From the NCBI GenBank assembly GCA_016874715.1, contig VGTK01000013.1, positions 1 through 54,989 on the forward strand: DNA of 54,989 nucleotides, given 5' to 3'. Below the pieces are notes generated by a model, which did not search any database, was not told where the DNA came from, and saw only the letters and a program-made list of their open reading frames with translations. The stretch is from Deltaproteobacteria bacterium. GTDB taxonomy: Bacteria > Desulfobacterota > Binatia > UBA12015. Position numbers and translations under genes: made by a program. Each line of letters starts with the position of its first letter. Within the stretch, counting starts at the first letter, position 1. Of this stretch, positions 31,119 to 40,451 are shown one piece after another.

Positions 31119-33011
31119 TCAGCTCTGCGGACGCGGCTGGCGCGCCTCGAGCGACTTCGCCTTCTCGGGGTCGATCCACCAGGTGTCGAGCTGCACGCCC
31201 TGATCCGGCACGACGCTCGGGCGCCCGAACTTGTCCCAGTAGGCGACTCGGTCGTCGGCGATGTGCCACTGCGGAATCACCCACTGGCCCCACTGCAGCA
31301 CGCGGTCGAGCGCGCGTGTGCGCGCGACCAGGGCCTGGCGGTCCGGTGCTGCAATGACCGCCTCGATGAGCGCGTCGATCGTCGGGTCGGCGATGCCGAG
31401 GTAGTTCTGGCTGCCCTGCGCACCTGCGGCGGCGCTGCCCCACAAGCTCCGCTGCTCGTTGCCGGGCGAGTTCGACTGCGGCCAGTTGGCGACGATGACG
31501 TCGTAGTCGAACTCGTCGAGCAGGCGCCGGTACTGCGCGCTGTCGACGGTGCGCACGTCGGCGGTGATGCCGAGGCGCTCGAGGTTCTTCACGAAGGGCA
31601 GCGCGATGCGCTCGAAGAGCGGGCTGACGAGCAGGATGGTGAAGCGCATCTCCTTGCCGTCGGCGTTGACCAGCTTGCGCGTCTTCGGGTCGACCTTCCA
31701 GCCGGCCTCCGCCAGAAGCTCGGCGGCCTTGCGCAGGTTCTGTCGCGCGTCGCCCGAGCCGTCGGTCTTCGGCGGCTGGTATTCGGTGGTGAACACCTGC
31801 TCGGGGATCTTGCCCCGGAACGGCTCGAGGATCGCGAGCTCGGCGGCACTCGGCAGTCCGGTCGCGGCGAGCTCCGAGTTGTCGAAGAAGCTGCGCGTGC
31901 GCTTGTACTGGCCGTGGAACAGGTTCTGGTTCGACCACTCGAAGTCGAACGCGTGGCCCAGCGCCTCGCGGACGCGCGGATCGTCGAAGGGCCTGCGGCG
32001 CGTGTTGAACGCCCACGCCTGCATGCCGACCGGACGCTTGTTCGGGATCTCCTCCTTCTTCATGAGGCCGGTCTTCAGCGCGGGGACGTCATAGGCGGTC
32101 GCCCACGCCTTGGCCGAGCTCTCGGGGCGGAAGTCGTACTCGCCGGCCTTGAACGCCTCGAGCTCGACGGTTTCGTCGCGGTAGTAGTCAATCGCGATCT
32201 CGTCGAAGTTGTTGCGGCCGGCGTTGACCGGCAGCTTCTCGCCCCAGTAGTCGCGGACGCGCTCGTAGACGACGCGGCGTCCGGGCTCGAAGCTCTCGAT
32301 CCGGTACGGGCCGCTGCCGAGCGGCTTGTCGAGCGAGGTCTTGTCGAACTCGCGCGACTCCCACCAGTGCTTCGGCAGGACGTTGAGCTGGCCGAGGATC
32401 AGCGGCAGCTCGCGGTTCTCGCCCGGCTTGAAGGTGAACTTGACGGTGCGCGGACCGGTCTTCTCCGCCTTGTCGACGTTGCCGTAGTAGGCGCGGTAGA
32501 AGGGCTGGCCCCTGGTGCGCAGCGTCTCGAAGCTGAAGATCACGTCCTCGGGCGTGACCGGCTTGCCGTCGTGCCAGCGCGCCTCGGGGCGCAGCGTGAA
32601 CGCGACCCACGAGCGGTCGGCGGGCACCTCGATCTTCTCGGCGAGGAGGCCGTACTCGCTGAACGGCTCGTCCGCCGACGACGTCATCAGCGTGTCGTAC
32701 ACCTGCCCGATGCCGGCGGCCGGGTTGCCGCGCACGATGAACGGGTTGAAGCTGTCGAAGGTGCCGACCGCGGCCTGCTCGAGGCGTCCCCCCTTTGGCG
32801 CCTTCGGGTTCGTGTAGTCGAAGCTCTTGAAGCCGGGGCCGTACTTGAGGTCGCCGTGCATGGCGATGCCGTGGCTGCCGGACACGATGGCGCCGCCGGT
32901 GGCCGCGCTCGTAGCGGCAACGGGGGCCGGGTCCTCGGCTCGGGCGTTCGCAACGAGCGCACCGGCGAGCACGAAGGCGGTGGCGGTGCGCGGCAGGACG
33001 GAGATTCGCAT
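31119..33011 (-). CDS. yejA: peptide ABC transporter substrate-binding protein YejA
   Basis: 630 residues from ATG 33011, with a signal peptide ending near NARA. An SBP_bac_5 (cluster C) periplasmic binding protein with family motifs: [40 protein letters not shown] core, [39 protein letters not shown] and [19 protein letters not shown]. The HGDLKY and W-A-F-N segments are specific to the YejA branch. It delivers oligopeptides, or peptide-like compounds such as microcin C in enterobacteria, to YejB/YejEF. As first gene of the operon, its promoter should lie in 33012-33148, where no obvious -35/-10 pair was seen. An in-frame ATG at 33047 exists, but the signal peptide begins cleanly at 33011. 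Confidence 0.95.
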   Translation of the reverse strand: MRISVLPRTATAFVLAGALVANARAEDPAPVAATSAATGGAIVSGSHGIAMHGDLKYGPGFKSFDYTNPKAPKGGRLEQAAVGTFDSFNPFIVRGNPAAGIGQVYDTLMTSSADEPFSEYGLLAEKIEVPADRSWVAFTLRPEARWHDGKPVTPEDVIFSFETLRTRGQPFYRAYYGNVDKAEKTGPRTVKFTFKPGENRELPLILGQLNVLPKHWWESREFDKTSLDKPLGSGPYRIESFEPGRRVVYERVRDYWGEKLPVNAGRNNFDEIAIDYYRDETVELEAFKAGEYDFRPESSAKAWATAYDVPALKTGLMKKEEIPNKRPVGMQAWAFNTRRRPFDDPRVREALGHAFDFEWSNQNLFHGQYKRTRSFFDNSELAATGLPSAAELAILEPFRGKIPEQVFTTEYQPPKTDGSGDARQNLRKAAELLAEAGWKVDPKTRKLVNADGKEMRFTILLVSPLFERIALPFVKNLERLGITADVRTVDSAQYRRLLDEFDYDVIVANWPQSNSPGNEQRSLWGSAAAGAQGSQNYLGIADPTIDALIEAVIAAPDRQALVARTRALDRVLQWGQWVIPQWHIADDRVAYWDKFGRPSVVPDQGVQLDTWWIDPEKAKSLEARQPRPQS

Positions 33012-33148
33012 CCGCCGAGATTGCCGGAATCGGGCGCCGACTACCACTTGCGTCGCGGGCGACGCGCTTCGCTCCGGGGGCGCGCGGAGCCGGGGCCCGC
33101 GGCCGGCGGTGCGGCGCGCGACGGCGCGGTCCGTGCGGTTGTGCCGCG

Positions 33149-33778
33149 CTACCGCGCGGGCGGAGCGGGGACCGTGGACTTCGCCCGCGCGGCGGTCGCG
33201 TCGGCGAGGACGTCGCGCGCGTGCGTCGCGGGGCTCACGCTCGGGTAGGCCTTCACGACCTTGCCGTCGGGCCCGACGAGGTACGAGATGCGCCGAGCCG
33301 CGGACTGGTCGCGCGACTCGGCGGCGCCCACCTGCACGGCGAGTGCGCCGTCATCGCTCAGCAGGCGGAACGGGAAGCCCTGCGCCGCGACGAACTCGGC
33401 GTTGTCCCCGGGCTCGTCGAACGACACGCCGAGCACCTCGACGCCGGCCTTCGCGAGCGCCGGCGACTCGTCGCGCAGGGCGTTGCCCTCGGCCGTACAG
33501 CCGGGCGTCATCGCCTTCGGGTAGAACCAGAGCAGGTAGGTCTTCCCCGCCAGGTCCTGCGAGGAGACGGTCGCGCCGGTCTGGTCACGCATCGACCAGG
33601 TGGGGAAGGTCTCCCCCGCGGCGAGCATCGCCGCAGCGGTGACGCGACCGGGCGCGACGGCCAGCGCCACGAGGCACGCCACGAGCACGATCGGCGACGA
33701 TCGCGAGGCGCGCCGCGCCCGCGGCACCGCGGCGCCGGTGGGCGGCCGCGGTGCGCGGGCGCCGGGCGGTTCAGCCAT
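33149..33778 (-). CDS. exported BCP/AhpC-type peroxiredoxin (1-Cys form)
   Basis: 209 residues. A basic, Pro-rich N terminus is followed by one hydrophobic helix (SPIVLVACLVALAVAPGRVTA), so the thioredoxin-fold domain is exported or membrane-anchored. LLWFYPKAMTPGCTAEGNAL carries the peroxidatic Cys94 in T-P-G-C-T. The Bcp resolving Cys five residues later is replaced by Asn, so recycling must use another thiol partner. FDEPGDNAEFVAAQGFPFRLLSDDG is typical of the family. Its start overlaps the stop of the upstream PQQ-type propeller gene by 8 bp (ATGGCTGA), so translation is coupled. The likely role is peroxide reduction in the envelope. Confidence 0.9.
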   Translation of the reverse strand: MAEPPGARAPRPPTGAAVPRARRASRSSPIVLVACLVALAVAPGRVTAAAMLAAGETFPTWSMRDQTGATVSSQDLAGKTYLLWFYPKAMTPGCTAEGNALRDESPALAKAGVEVLGVSFDEPGDNAEFVAAQGFPFRLLSDDGALAVQVGAAESRDQSAARRISYLVGPDGKVVKAYPSVSPATHARDVLADATAARAKSTVPAPPAR

Positions 33779-35126
33779 CCGCGCAACCGACGGCCATCAT
33801 CAGACCGTTGGTGGTGCCGACGTAGAGACGTCCCTCGGCCAGGATCGGCGACGAGTTGAAGCTCTTCGTCGACGCCAGAGCCCACACGATGCCGCCGTCC
33901 GGGGCGAGAGCGTAGGCGCTCTTGGCGAACGCGACGTAGATGCGGCCGTCGCGGTCGATGACCGGCGGATTGTTGCGGAAGCGACCGGTGAGTCCGGTAC
34001 GCTCCCAGCGCAGGTTGCCGTCGAGGTCGATCGCGTAGAGGGTGCTGTCGTTGCCGCGCGACGCACCGAACACCAGCGTCGCACCCGCGACGTCGAGCGC
34101 CGGCGGGGTGTAAACGCGCTCGCGCTTCGTCTTGCGGGTGTCGAAGAGCAGGCGCGCGGTACCGGTCTCCTTGCCGGTGCCGGCGTCGGTTACCGGCGTG
34201 ATCTCCCAGACGCCGCTCCTCGTGCCGAGGTAGATCTGCCCGGTCAAGGGATTCACCACCGGCGCGTAGTTCGGCGCGCGGCCGATGCTTCCCGGCGGCT
34301 CGAGCCTGACGCGCCACAGCTCGGCACCGGTGTCGGGGGCGAAGGCGCCGAGCACGCTGCCGCCGATCGTCACGTAGAGCCGGCTGCCGTCGATGCTCAG
34401 CGCGGGCGAGGCGTTACGGATGCCGCCGCCCATCGGGTTGATGCACCACTTCGGCTGCCGCGTCTCACCGGGGCACATCGCCATCAGCGTTCCGGCGCCG
34501 AGCGAATCCGAGCCCACGTACACGGTACCGTTCGGGCCGATGAGCGGCGGCGTGGTGACGTCGCCGTCGGTGCAGACCTTCTGGCGCCAGGCGACGTTGG
34601 GCTTCGGCTGCTCCGAGTGAACGTCGATCGCCCACAAATCGTTGTCGCGCGTACCGATGTACAGGAGGTTGCCGTTGCCTGCGGCGGGTGCCGAGCGATC
34701 GACGGACCTGCCGACGTTGTTGGTGCCACACCAGCGGACGCTGCCGTCGGCGGGATTCAGCGAGCACACCGGCGCCTTGCCGACCGGAACGAAGAGCTCC
34801 TCGAGCCCGGCGGCCTCGTTGTGCACGAGCGAGGCAGCGGCGAGGATCTTGCCCCTGAGCTTGGTGCTCCACAGCACCGTGCCGCAGGTCGGACCCGCCG
34901 CCGTCGTGGTGCCGGTGTGCTGCAGGTTGCCCTGGAAGAGCGGCCAGCTGCCCGCACCCGGGCCCACGGGTTGCGTCACGTCGGGGCAGGCGGGATTCGC
35001 CTCGAGGCACACGTTGCGCTGCAGTGCGATCCCACAGCGCTGGTCTGCGTGCGCCGTTCCGATGATGCACAGCGTGAAGGTGGCGACGAGCGCGAGCGCG
35101 CTCAGGCGAACCTTCGACGGCTTCAT
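33771..35126 (-). CDS. secreted PQQ-like beta-propeller repeat protein
   Basis: 451 residues with signal peptide (ALALVATFTLCIIGTAHA-D). Repeated blades of PQQ/BamB type are visible: VLWSTKLRGKILAAASLVHN, LLYIGTRDNDLWAIDVHS, TVYVGSDSLGAG, RLYVTIGGSVLGAFAPDTG, TLYAIDLDGNLRWERTG, RIYVAFAKSAYALAPDGG and RLYVGTTNGLMMAVGC. The Cys residues in blades 1-3 could form disulfides. No quinoprotein catalytic residues were recognised, so an enzymatic role is not claimed. It may be a scaffold or binding protein. It overlaps the peroxiredoxin gene downstream by 8 bp. Its own ATG overlaps the TGA of a 27-codon upstream frame (see 35123-35206), and it lacks a clear Shine-Dalgarno. Confidence 0.88.
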   Translation of the reverse strand: MKPSKVRLSALALVATFTLCIIGTAHADQRCGIALQRNVCLEANPACPDVTQPVGPGAGSWPLFQGNLQHTGTTTAAGPTCGTVLWSTKLRGKILAAASLVHNEAAGLEELFVPVGKAPVCSLNPADGSVRWCGTNNVGRSVDRSAPAAGNGNLLYIGTRDNDLWAIDVHSEQPKPNVAWRQKVCTDGDVTTPPLIGPNGTVYVGSDSLGAGTLMAMCPGETRQPKWCINPMGGGIRNASPALSIDGSRLYVTIGGSVLGAFAPDTGAELWRVRLEPPGSIGRAPNYAPVVNPLTGQIYLGTRSGVWEITPVTDAGTGKETGTARLLFDTRKTKRERVYTPPALDVAGATLVFGASRGNDSTLYAIDLDGNLRWERTGLTGRFRNNPPVIDRDGRIYVAFAKSAYALAPDGGIVWALASTKSFNSSPILAEGRLYVGTTNGLMMAVGCADG

Positions 35127-35206
35127 GGAGTGTCACGGTTCACGGTGGTCCTCTCACGTTCCCCGGCCATCGGTCGCCGGCGCGCACGGTCACGGGGATC
35201 TGTCAT
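35123..35206 (-). CDS. possible 27-codon upstream ORF coupled to the propeller gene
   Basis: ATG 35206 to TGA 35125-35123, encoding MTDPRDRARRRPMAGERER followed by T-T-V-N-R-D-T-P. Its stop overlaps the propeller-gene start as ATGA. The propeller start has no Shine-Dalgarno, so translational coupling is conceivable. The peptide has no family resemblance and may be chance. Confidence 0.22.
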   Translation of the reverse strand: MTDPRDRARRRPMAGERERTTVNRDTP

Positions 35207-35405
35207 GCGATCGAGCCGGAGAAGTTCAGCGCGACCCTGCTCTCCGGGGCGAGACTCAGGATGGTGCCACATAGCACGTCGCCATGCCGTCTAGTCAAGC
35301 GCGCCGCACCCACCCGGCAGCATCGGCGACCGGCGCGGGGTCCTTGGGCCGCGCCAGGGTCCCGCTGCGGCGGCGGGCCCGCCCGGGGCGCGAGACGACG
35401 CCGGC

Positions 35406-35609
35406 TCAGCTGCCGACCCCCGGGCCGCTCGAGCAAGACGCCGCGAAGGCGATCAGCTCGTCCCACGAGCGGAAACGCACGCTCCGGCCCGAAGCGATGT
35501 GCTCCGCGCGGCCGGCCACCGCACCGCCACCCGGGTCGGCGTCGCGGCCCAGCTGGATCACGAAGGCCCGGTCGTAGGGCAGGGGATGGGTTCGCGAGCG
35601 CGTCTCCAT
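35406..35609 (-). CDS. small conserved hypothetical protein (67 aa)
   Basis: Starts at ATG 35609. The core reads RAFVIQLGRDADPGGG, then GRAEHIASGRSVRFRSWDEL and I-A-F. This pattern (R-A-F-V-V-Q-F, a G-R-V-E-H strand turn, S-G-x-x-x-x-F-x-S-x-x-E-L-L-x-F helix) recurs in many small proteobacterial and actinobacterial proteins of unknown function, so the frame is probably real. The predicted fold is three strands and a C-terminal helix, cytoplasmic. It is divergent from the large regulator at 35707, with only 97 bp between starts, and could be regulated by it. No function is proposed. Confidence 0.65.
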   Translation of the reverse strand: METRSRTHPLPYDRAFVIQLGRDADPGGGAVAGRAEHIASGRSVRFRSWDELIAFAASCSSGPGVGS

Positions 35610-35639
35610 GACGGGATCACTCGTAGGCCGCCCCGCGCC

Positions 35640-35670
35640 GCAAGTCGTAAAGGAACGGTAAAAATTCGGG
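35640..35670. promoter_or_regulatory. AT-rich island in the divergent promoter region
   Basis: Positions 35647-35668 are conspicuously A-rich (GTAAAGGAACGGTAAAAATT), unlike the surrounding GC-rich DNA. The stretch sits between the divergent 67-residue gene and the regulator gene and is a plausible promoter or autoregulatory site. Confidence 0.35.
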
Positions 35671-35706
35671 AGAAGCCGCCTCCCGTCTGGTACGTCCTCG
35701 GTCGCC

Positions 35707-38700
35707 ATGCCGGCCCCGCGCGCGCTGCGTTTCGGCGCCTACCGACTCGATCTCGCGAACCAGTGCCTGATGCGCGACGGCGACTTCGTGCCACTCGCGC
35801 CGAAGCCGTTCGCCCTGCTGTGCTATCTGGTGGCGAACGCAGGGCGGCTGGTCACCAAGGACGAGTTGCTCGACGCCGTCTGGCCCGACACCTACGTCGG
35901 CGATGCGGTTCTGAAGGTCGCGATCGGCAAGGTGCGCCGCGCCCTCGGTGACGAGGGCACCGACGGCGGCGTGGTCGCCACCGTGTCGCGCAAGGGCTAC
36001 CGCTTCCTGCTTGACGTCGTGGCCGAGGATGCGGCGGGCGCTCCCGAGGGCCCGGCAGCGGACGCGGCGCCGACCCGCGGCAGTGCCGCACCCGACGCCG
36101 CGGCGGTGCCGCTGGTCGGTCGCGACGCCGATCTCGCGATCCTCGACGCGTGCCGTGATCAGGCGCTCGCCGGTGCGCGCCAGGTGGTGTTCGTCACCGG
36201 CGAGGCCGGCATCGGCAAGTCGACCGTCATCGACGCCTGGGTCCGGACCCGTTGCGACACCTCCGTGCGCGTCGGCCGCGGCCAGTGCCTCGACCACTTC
36301 GGCGGCAGCGAGGCCTACCTGCCGGTGCTCGAGGCGCTCGCCGCGCTCGCGCGCGGCGACGACGGCGCTTTCGTGGTCGACGTGTTGCGGCGGGTGGCGC
36401 CGCGCTGGCTCGCGCAGATGCCGTGGCTCGTCGACGAGGACGTCCGGGCGGCGCTGCAGCAGGAGCTCACCGGGGCGACGCGCGAGCGCATGCTGCGCGA
36501 GATCGCCGAGCTGGTCGAGGAGCTCGGCCGCGAGCGCCTGCTCGTGCTGGTGCTCGAGGACCTTCACTGGAGCGACCCGTCGACGCTCGACGTCGTCTCG
36601 TTCGTCGCGCAGCGCCGCGGTGTCGCGCGCCTGCTGCTGATCGGCAGCTACCGGCCGGTCGACGCAGTGGTGACCGAGCACGCGATCCGCGACGTCAAGC
36701 ACCGCCTGCTGGCGAAGCGGCTGTGCAGCGAGATCCCGCTCGGCTACCTCGCCGAGGAGGACATCGAGCGCTACGCCGCGCTCCGTCTCGGCGGCACGCC
36801 GCCGGGCATGCTGGCGCCGCTCCTGCACCAGAGGACCAGCTGCAGCCCGCTGTTCGTGACCGGCATCGTCGAGCACCTGCTGGCGCGGAACCTGCTCGTG
36901 CTCGAGCCCGACGGCGCCTGGCGCCTCGCCGCGGCGCCCGAGGAGATCGCGCGCGAGGTCCCCGAGGGGCTGCGCGGCATGATCGAGCGCGAGGTCGAGA
37001 CCCTCGACGCGGGCGATGCGAGCGTGCTCGAGGCGGGGGCGGTGGCGGGCGTCGAGTTCTCCGCGGCGCAGGCTTCCGCCGCGACCGGGCTCGAGCGCGA
37101 CGCCGTGGAGGAGCGCTGCGAGCGGCTCGCGTCGCAGGCGCGTCTGATCCGCCGCGCCGGCGTCGCTCAGGGCCCGGACGGGCTCGTCGACGGCCGCTAC
37201 GCGTTCGTCCACGCGCTGCACCGGAACGTCGTCTACCAGCGCACGGCGCCGGCGCGCCGGCAACGCCTGCACAAGCGCCTCGGCGCGTGGCTGGAGGCGC
37301 ACGGTGCATCGCCCGGTGAGCTCGCGCACCATTTCCTGGCTGCAGGCCTGCCCGACGATCTGGCCAAGGCGATCGTGTACGCGCAGCATGCGGCGGAGCG
37401 CGCGCGCGAGGTCGTCGCGTACGACGAGGCGGCGCGCCACTGCGGCACCGCGCTGCGGGCGGCGGAGGTGCGCGGGGGACTGTCGGATGCGGAGCGCTGC
37501 GTCCTGCTGCTCGAGCACGGCGAAGCGCTCGAGCACGCGGCGGCGATCGAGCGCGCCGAGCAGAGCTTCGGCCGCGCGATCGAGATCGCGCGACGCCTCG
37601 ACGACGCGGAGCTGTTCGCGCGCGCCGTGCTCGGTTGCGGCAGCCGCTACGGGCGCATGAGAGCGGACCCGGCGCTGGTGGCGGCGCTCGAGGAGGCGCT
37701 CGTGCGCATCGGACCGAAGGGGCCGGTGAACGTCCGCGCGCGGCTGCTGTCCCGGCTCGAGTACTGCCTCTCGCCGCAGCCGGGCACCGCTGCCCGGCGT
37801 GCCGAGGTGCGCGCCGAGCTGCGCCGCGTCGCGAAGAAGCTCGCCGATCCCGCGACCGAGCTGTGGGTCGCGCGGTGCACGCGCTGGGCGTTCGCGGGGC
37901 CGCAGGCGCGGCGCGAGATCGAGGCCGGGCTCGCGCACCTCGACTCGCTGCTCGCGCGCATGCCGCACGCCGAGGACCACATGAGCGTACGCCTGCTGCG
38001 CGTGCTCGACCTTCTCGAGCTCGGCCTGACGGGCGAGGTCGACGCCGAGCTCCCGGCCCTGGACGCGGAGGTCGGGCGCACGCCGATCGGCTGGTTCGCG
38101 TGGTTCGTGCTGCGCTACAAGGCGATGCTCGCCATGTTCCGCGGCGAGCTCGAGCCCGCCGCCCGCTTCACGAAGGATGCGGTCGTCGTCGGCGAGTCGA
38201 CCGAGCACCCGCACATCCGCCCGACGTACCTGCTGCAGCGCTTCGCGCTCCGCCGGCTGCGCGGCGACGACCCCGCACTCGACGTCGAGCTGCTCGCCGC
38301 GGCGCAGGGCGCGGCGTGGCAGCCCCTGCTGATCTGCGCGCGCGTGCTCGCGGGACAGAAGGACCAGGCGCGCGCCGAGCTCGCCGAGATCGCGCGCGAC
38401 AACCTCGTCGCGGTCCCCGAGAACACGCTGTTCCCGGTCTGGATGGGACACCTCGTGGAGTCGTGCGCGCTGCTCGGCGACCAGGAGCACGCGGCCGTGC
38501 TGCGGCGGCTCCTCGAGCCGTACGCGGACCGCATCTGGGGCGTCGGTGCCGGTGCCGTGCTGATGGGCCACGGCGGCCGGTATCTCGGGCTGCTGCACGC
38601 GACGCTCGGCGAGGCGCCTGCCGCCGTGCGGCACTACGAGGGCGCGCTCGCGGAGAACGAGCGCGCGCAGGCGCTGCCGTGGCTCGCGGCGACGCAGGTC

Positions 38701-38850
38701 GACTTCGCGCGCCTGCTGCTCGCGCCGACGCAGCGCGGGCGCGACGCGCGCACGCGCGGGCTGGCGCGCGCCGAAGCCGGACGCGCGACCGCCACGCGGC
38801 TCGGGATGAAGCGGCTCGCGCTCGACGCCGCGGCGCTGACGCAGGGCTGA
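35707..38850 (+). CDS. large transcriptional regulator: winged helix, AAA ATPase, TPR-like C-terminal region
   Basis: 1047 residues. Residues 1-105 are an OmpR/CadC-type winged helix (FGAYRLDLANQCLMRDGDFV, PLAPKPFALLCYLVANAGRL, KVAIGKVRRALGDE, SRKGYRFLLDV). An AAA domain follows from about residue 135, with V-G-R-D-A-D-L, Walker A GEAGIGKST and Walker B LLVLVLEDLHWSD, then the W-L-V region and winged subdomains typical of STAND ATPases. The remaining roughly 500 residues are helical repeats of TPR type (EHAAAIERAEQSFGRAIEIA). Such proteins act as ligand-gated ATP-dependent activators. No membrane helix is present, so it is cytoplasmic. The start ATG 35707 has only a weak Shine-Dalgarno. Probable targets are the divergent small gene or nearby genes, which is inference. 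Confidence 0.9.
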   Translation: MPAPRALRFGAYRLDLANQCLMRDGDFVPLAPKPFALLCYLVANAGRLVTKDELLDAVWPDTYVGDAVLKVAIGKVRRALGDEGTDGGVVATVSRKGYRFLLDVVAEDAAGAPEGPAADAAPTRGSAAPDAAAVPLVGRDADLAILDACRDQALAGARQVVFVTGEAGIGKSTVIDAWVRTRCDTSVRVGRGQCLDHFGGSEAYLPVLEALAALARGDDGAFVVDVLRRVAPRWLAQMPWLVDEDVRAALQQELTGATRERMLREIAELVEELGRERLLVLVLEDLHWSDPSTLDVVSFVAQRRGVARLLLIGSYRPVDAVVTEHAIRDVKHRLLAKRLCSEIPLGYLAEEDIERYAALRLGGTPPGMLAPLLHQRTSCSPLFVTGIVEHLLARNLLVLEPDGAWRLAAAPEEIAREVPEGLRGMIEREVETLDAGDASVLEAGAVAGVEFSAAQASAATGLERDAVEERCERLASQARLIRRAGVAQGPDGLVDGRYAFVHALHRNVVYQRTAPARRQRLHKRLGAWLEAHGASPGELAHHFLAAGLPDDLAKAIVYAQHAAERAREVVAYDEAARHCGTALRAAEVRGGLSDAERCVLLLEHGEALEHAAAIERAEQSFGRAIEIARRLDDAELFARAVLGCGSRYGRMRADPALVAALEEALVRIGPKGPVNVRARLLSRLEYCLSPQPGTAARRAEVRAELRRVAKKLADPATELWVARCTRWAFAGPQARREIEAGLAHLDSLLARMPHAEDHMSVRLLRVLDLLELGLTGEVDAELPALDAEVGRTPIGWFAWFVLRYKAMLAMFRGELEPAARFTKDAVVVGESTEHPHIRPTYLLQRFALRRLRGDDPALDVELLAAAQGAAWQPLLICARVLAGQKDQARAELAEIARDNLVAVPENTLFPVWMGHLVESCALLGDQEHAAVLRRLLEPYADRIWGVGAGAVLMGHGGRYLGLLHATLGEAPAAVRHYEGALAENERAQALPWLAATQVDFARLLLAPTQRGRDARTRGLARAEAGRATATRLGMKRLALDAAALTQG

Positions 38851-38853
38851 GCG

Positions 38854-38871
38854 GCGCGCGGTTCCGCGCGC
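38854..38871. terminator. palindrome between convergent genes
   Basis: GCGCGCGG-TT-CCGCGCGC, a perfect 8-bp inverted repeat three bases after the regulator stop and before the convergent DUF1214 gene. The position suits a bidirectional terminator, but there is no U tract and the loop is tight. Confidence 0.35.
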
Positions 38872-38941
38872 GGTCGTCGTCGCGTCGGAGGCAACGCGCC
38901 GGGCCGCTCATGCTTCGATGTCGGCGAAGCCGATGCGGACG

Positions 38942-40093
38942 TCAATCCGGAAGGGCGACGGCGCGCAGCGGCAGGACCCTTGCCACGAGCGGCGGCGCTT
39001 CCGGGTGGTCGATCCAGCGCAGCGTGACGAAGCCGCGGTGGCGTCCGCCGGTGTCGAGCCAGTTCACCCCGGGCACGCCAGGATCGCGCGCGGCGACGAC
39101 GAAGCGCACGCTCCCGTCCGGGCGCCGCGCGGCGCTCGCGTTGCTGGCCGAGGTCGGCCGGCTGCGAACGTCGAAGCACTCGTGCCAGACGCTCTCGAGC
39201 GCGATGCTCCACCAGCGCGTCGGCGGCGGCAGCAGGTCGATCACCAGCGCCTCGTCGGCGGCGAGCCGGAAGCTGCCGATCAGGCAGCGATCGTCCGGCG
39301 ACGTGCTGGCGCCAGTGCCCAGCAGCGCCGCGGGGATCGCCTCCATGCGATTCGGCGTCGCGAGCAGCTCCGGACGGACCGTGCGGTGGAGCGTCGCGAG
39401 CCGTGCCACGCTCCATGCGAGCTCGGTGAGCTGCTGCCCGAGCGCGTGGTCGTGCGGCAGGGACGGTGGGGCGGGGCGATCGAGCGGCTCGATCGCGTGC
39501 AGCGCGGGGTCCTCGTGCACCGGGTCGGCGACGTATTGCGACGCGACCACCGCCGACGCGTCGTCCGGGATGTCGACCCAGAGTGCTGCCTGGCAGAGAT
39601 GGGGCGGCGGCTCGTGCCGCGACAGGACGATCTCGAAGTCGCCGTCCGGCAGCACCGGCAGCTCGTGATCGGGCACGTACGCGGCGATGCGCCGCGGCGC
39701 GAGGCCGCGTCCCGCGAGCACCTGGAAGCCCAGGCCCGCGACGGTCCCGCGGCGTCCGCGGATGCGGTAGCGGAGCCGTCCGTCGAGGATCGCGACGTGC
39801 GTGGTGACGAACGGATTCGCGGCCCCGAGCTGGCGGATCGGCGTGTTCAGCTGGCGGAAGAACGGCAGCTCGTGGTCGGCGTCGACGCTGGTCTCCGAGC
39901 ACAGCGCCGTGAGGCGCGCGAGCGCGCGCAGGCCCTCCATCAGCTCGAGCTCGCTCTCGGCGTCGGTCTCGACGATGCGCGTGAGATCGTCGAGCATGCT
40001 GCGCACGAGCTGCCACGCCTCGCGGGTGCGCGGCGCGAGGTCGTGTGCGGCGCCGGTGCGCGTCCCGTCGGCGGGCGTCTCGTCGGTGCTCAT
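38942..40093 (-). CDS. DUF1214 domain protein
   Basis: 383 residues from ATG 40093. There is no signal peptide or membrane helix. The N-terminal half is helical (TREAWQLVRSMLDDLTRIVE). The second half has the DUF1214 beta-sandwich pattern: RYRIRGRRGTVAGLGFQVLA, P-D-G-D-F-E-I-V-L, W-W-S-I-A-L-E-S-V-W, S-x-S-N-A-x-A-x-R-R-P-D-G-S-V-R-F-V-V, DPGVPGVNWLDTGGRHRGFV and T-L-R-W-I. DUF1214 proteins often occur beside acyl-CoA or steroid catabolism genes in actinobacteria and Binatia-like genomes, but no biochemical role is established. It is convergent with the regulator gene. The upstream region leads to tRNA-Arg. Confidence 0.85.
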   Translation of the reverse strand: MSTDETPADGTRTGAAHDLAPRTREAWQLVRSMLDDLTRIVETDAESELELMEGLRALARLTALCSETSVDADHELPFFRQLNTPIRQLGAANPFVTTHVAILDGRLRYRIRGRRGTVAGLGFQVLAGRGLAPRRIAAYVPDHELPVLPDGDFEIVLSRHEPPPHLCQAALWVDIPDDASAVVASQYVADPVHEDPALHAIEPLDRPAPPSLPHDHALGQQLTELAWSVARLATLHRTVRPELLATPNRMEAIPAALLGTGASTSPDDRCLIGSFRLAADEALVIDLLPPPTRWWSIALESVWHECFDVRSRPTSASNASAARRPDGSVRFVVAARDPGVPGVNWLDTGGRHRGFVTLRWIDHPEAPPLVARVLPLRAVALPD

Positions 40094-40360
40094 CGTGGGC
40101 CCTGCGTGCCGGGTTGCGGCGGGGAGTGCAACCGTGCCCGCCCTCGTGGGGCCGCCCTCGTGCGGCGGACCACACGCCACGGCGTCGGTCGGCAAGCTAC
40201 GCATCGGCGATCCGCGCAGCGTCGCGTACTCCGGCATCGGACACCGATGCCCTCGAGTCGATCCGTTCCCTGCTCGAAAGCCCTCGGTGCGGCTGCCGGC
40301 GAGGAGATGATTCGCGACGGCGGTTGCGGTATCGAGGTGACGTCGGTCGTTCGTCGGTAC

Positions 40361-40434
40361 GCGCCCGTAGCTCAGTTGGATAGAGCGGCAGACTTCGAAT
40401 CTGTAGGTCGGGTGTTCGATTCACCCCGGGCGCG
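40361..40434 (+). tRNA. tRNA-Arg (anticodon TCG)
   Basis: 74-nt cloverleaf. Acceptor arms GCGCCCG (40361-40367) and CGGGCGC (40427-40433) pair perfectly. The D stem is GCTC/GAGC, the anticodon stem GCAGA/TCTGT with loop CTTCGAA (anticodon TCG at 40395-40397), the variable loop AGGTC, and the T stem GGGTG/CACCC with loop TTCGATT. The discriminator base is G and CCA is not encoded. It reads CGA codons (and others by wobble). The integrase fragment begins 17 bp beyond the 3' end, so this gene has served as an element integration site. Confidence 0.95.
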
Positions 40435-40451
40435 CTAGTGATTTCAGGGAC

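Noticed and set aside
27041..31357. 1438-residue plus-strand frame antisense to the yej operon
   Set aside because: A GC-skew shadow: its residues mirror the codon usage of yejEF/yejB and show no domain, start signal or balanced composition.
35617..38634. 1005-residue minus-strand frame antisense to the large regulator
   Set aside because: The same third-position GC artefact; the sense strand has clear winged-helix, Walker A and Walker B motifs.
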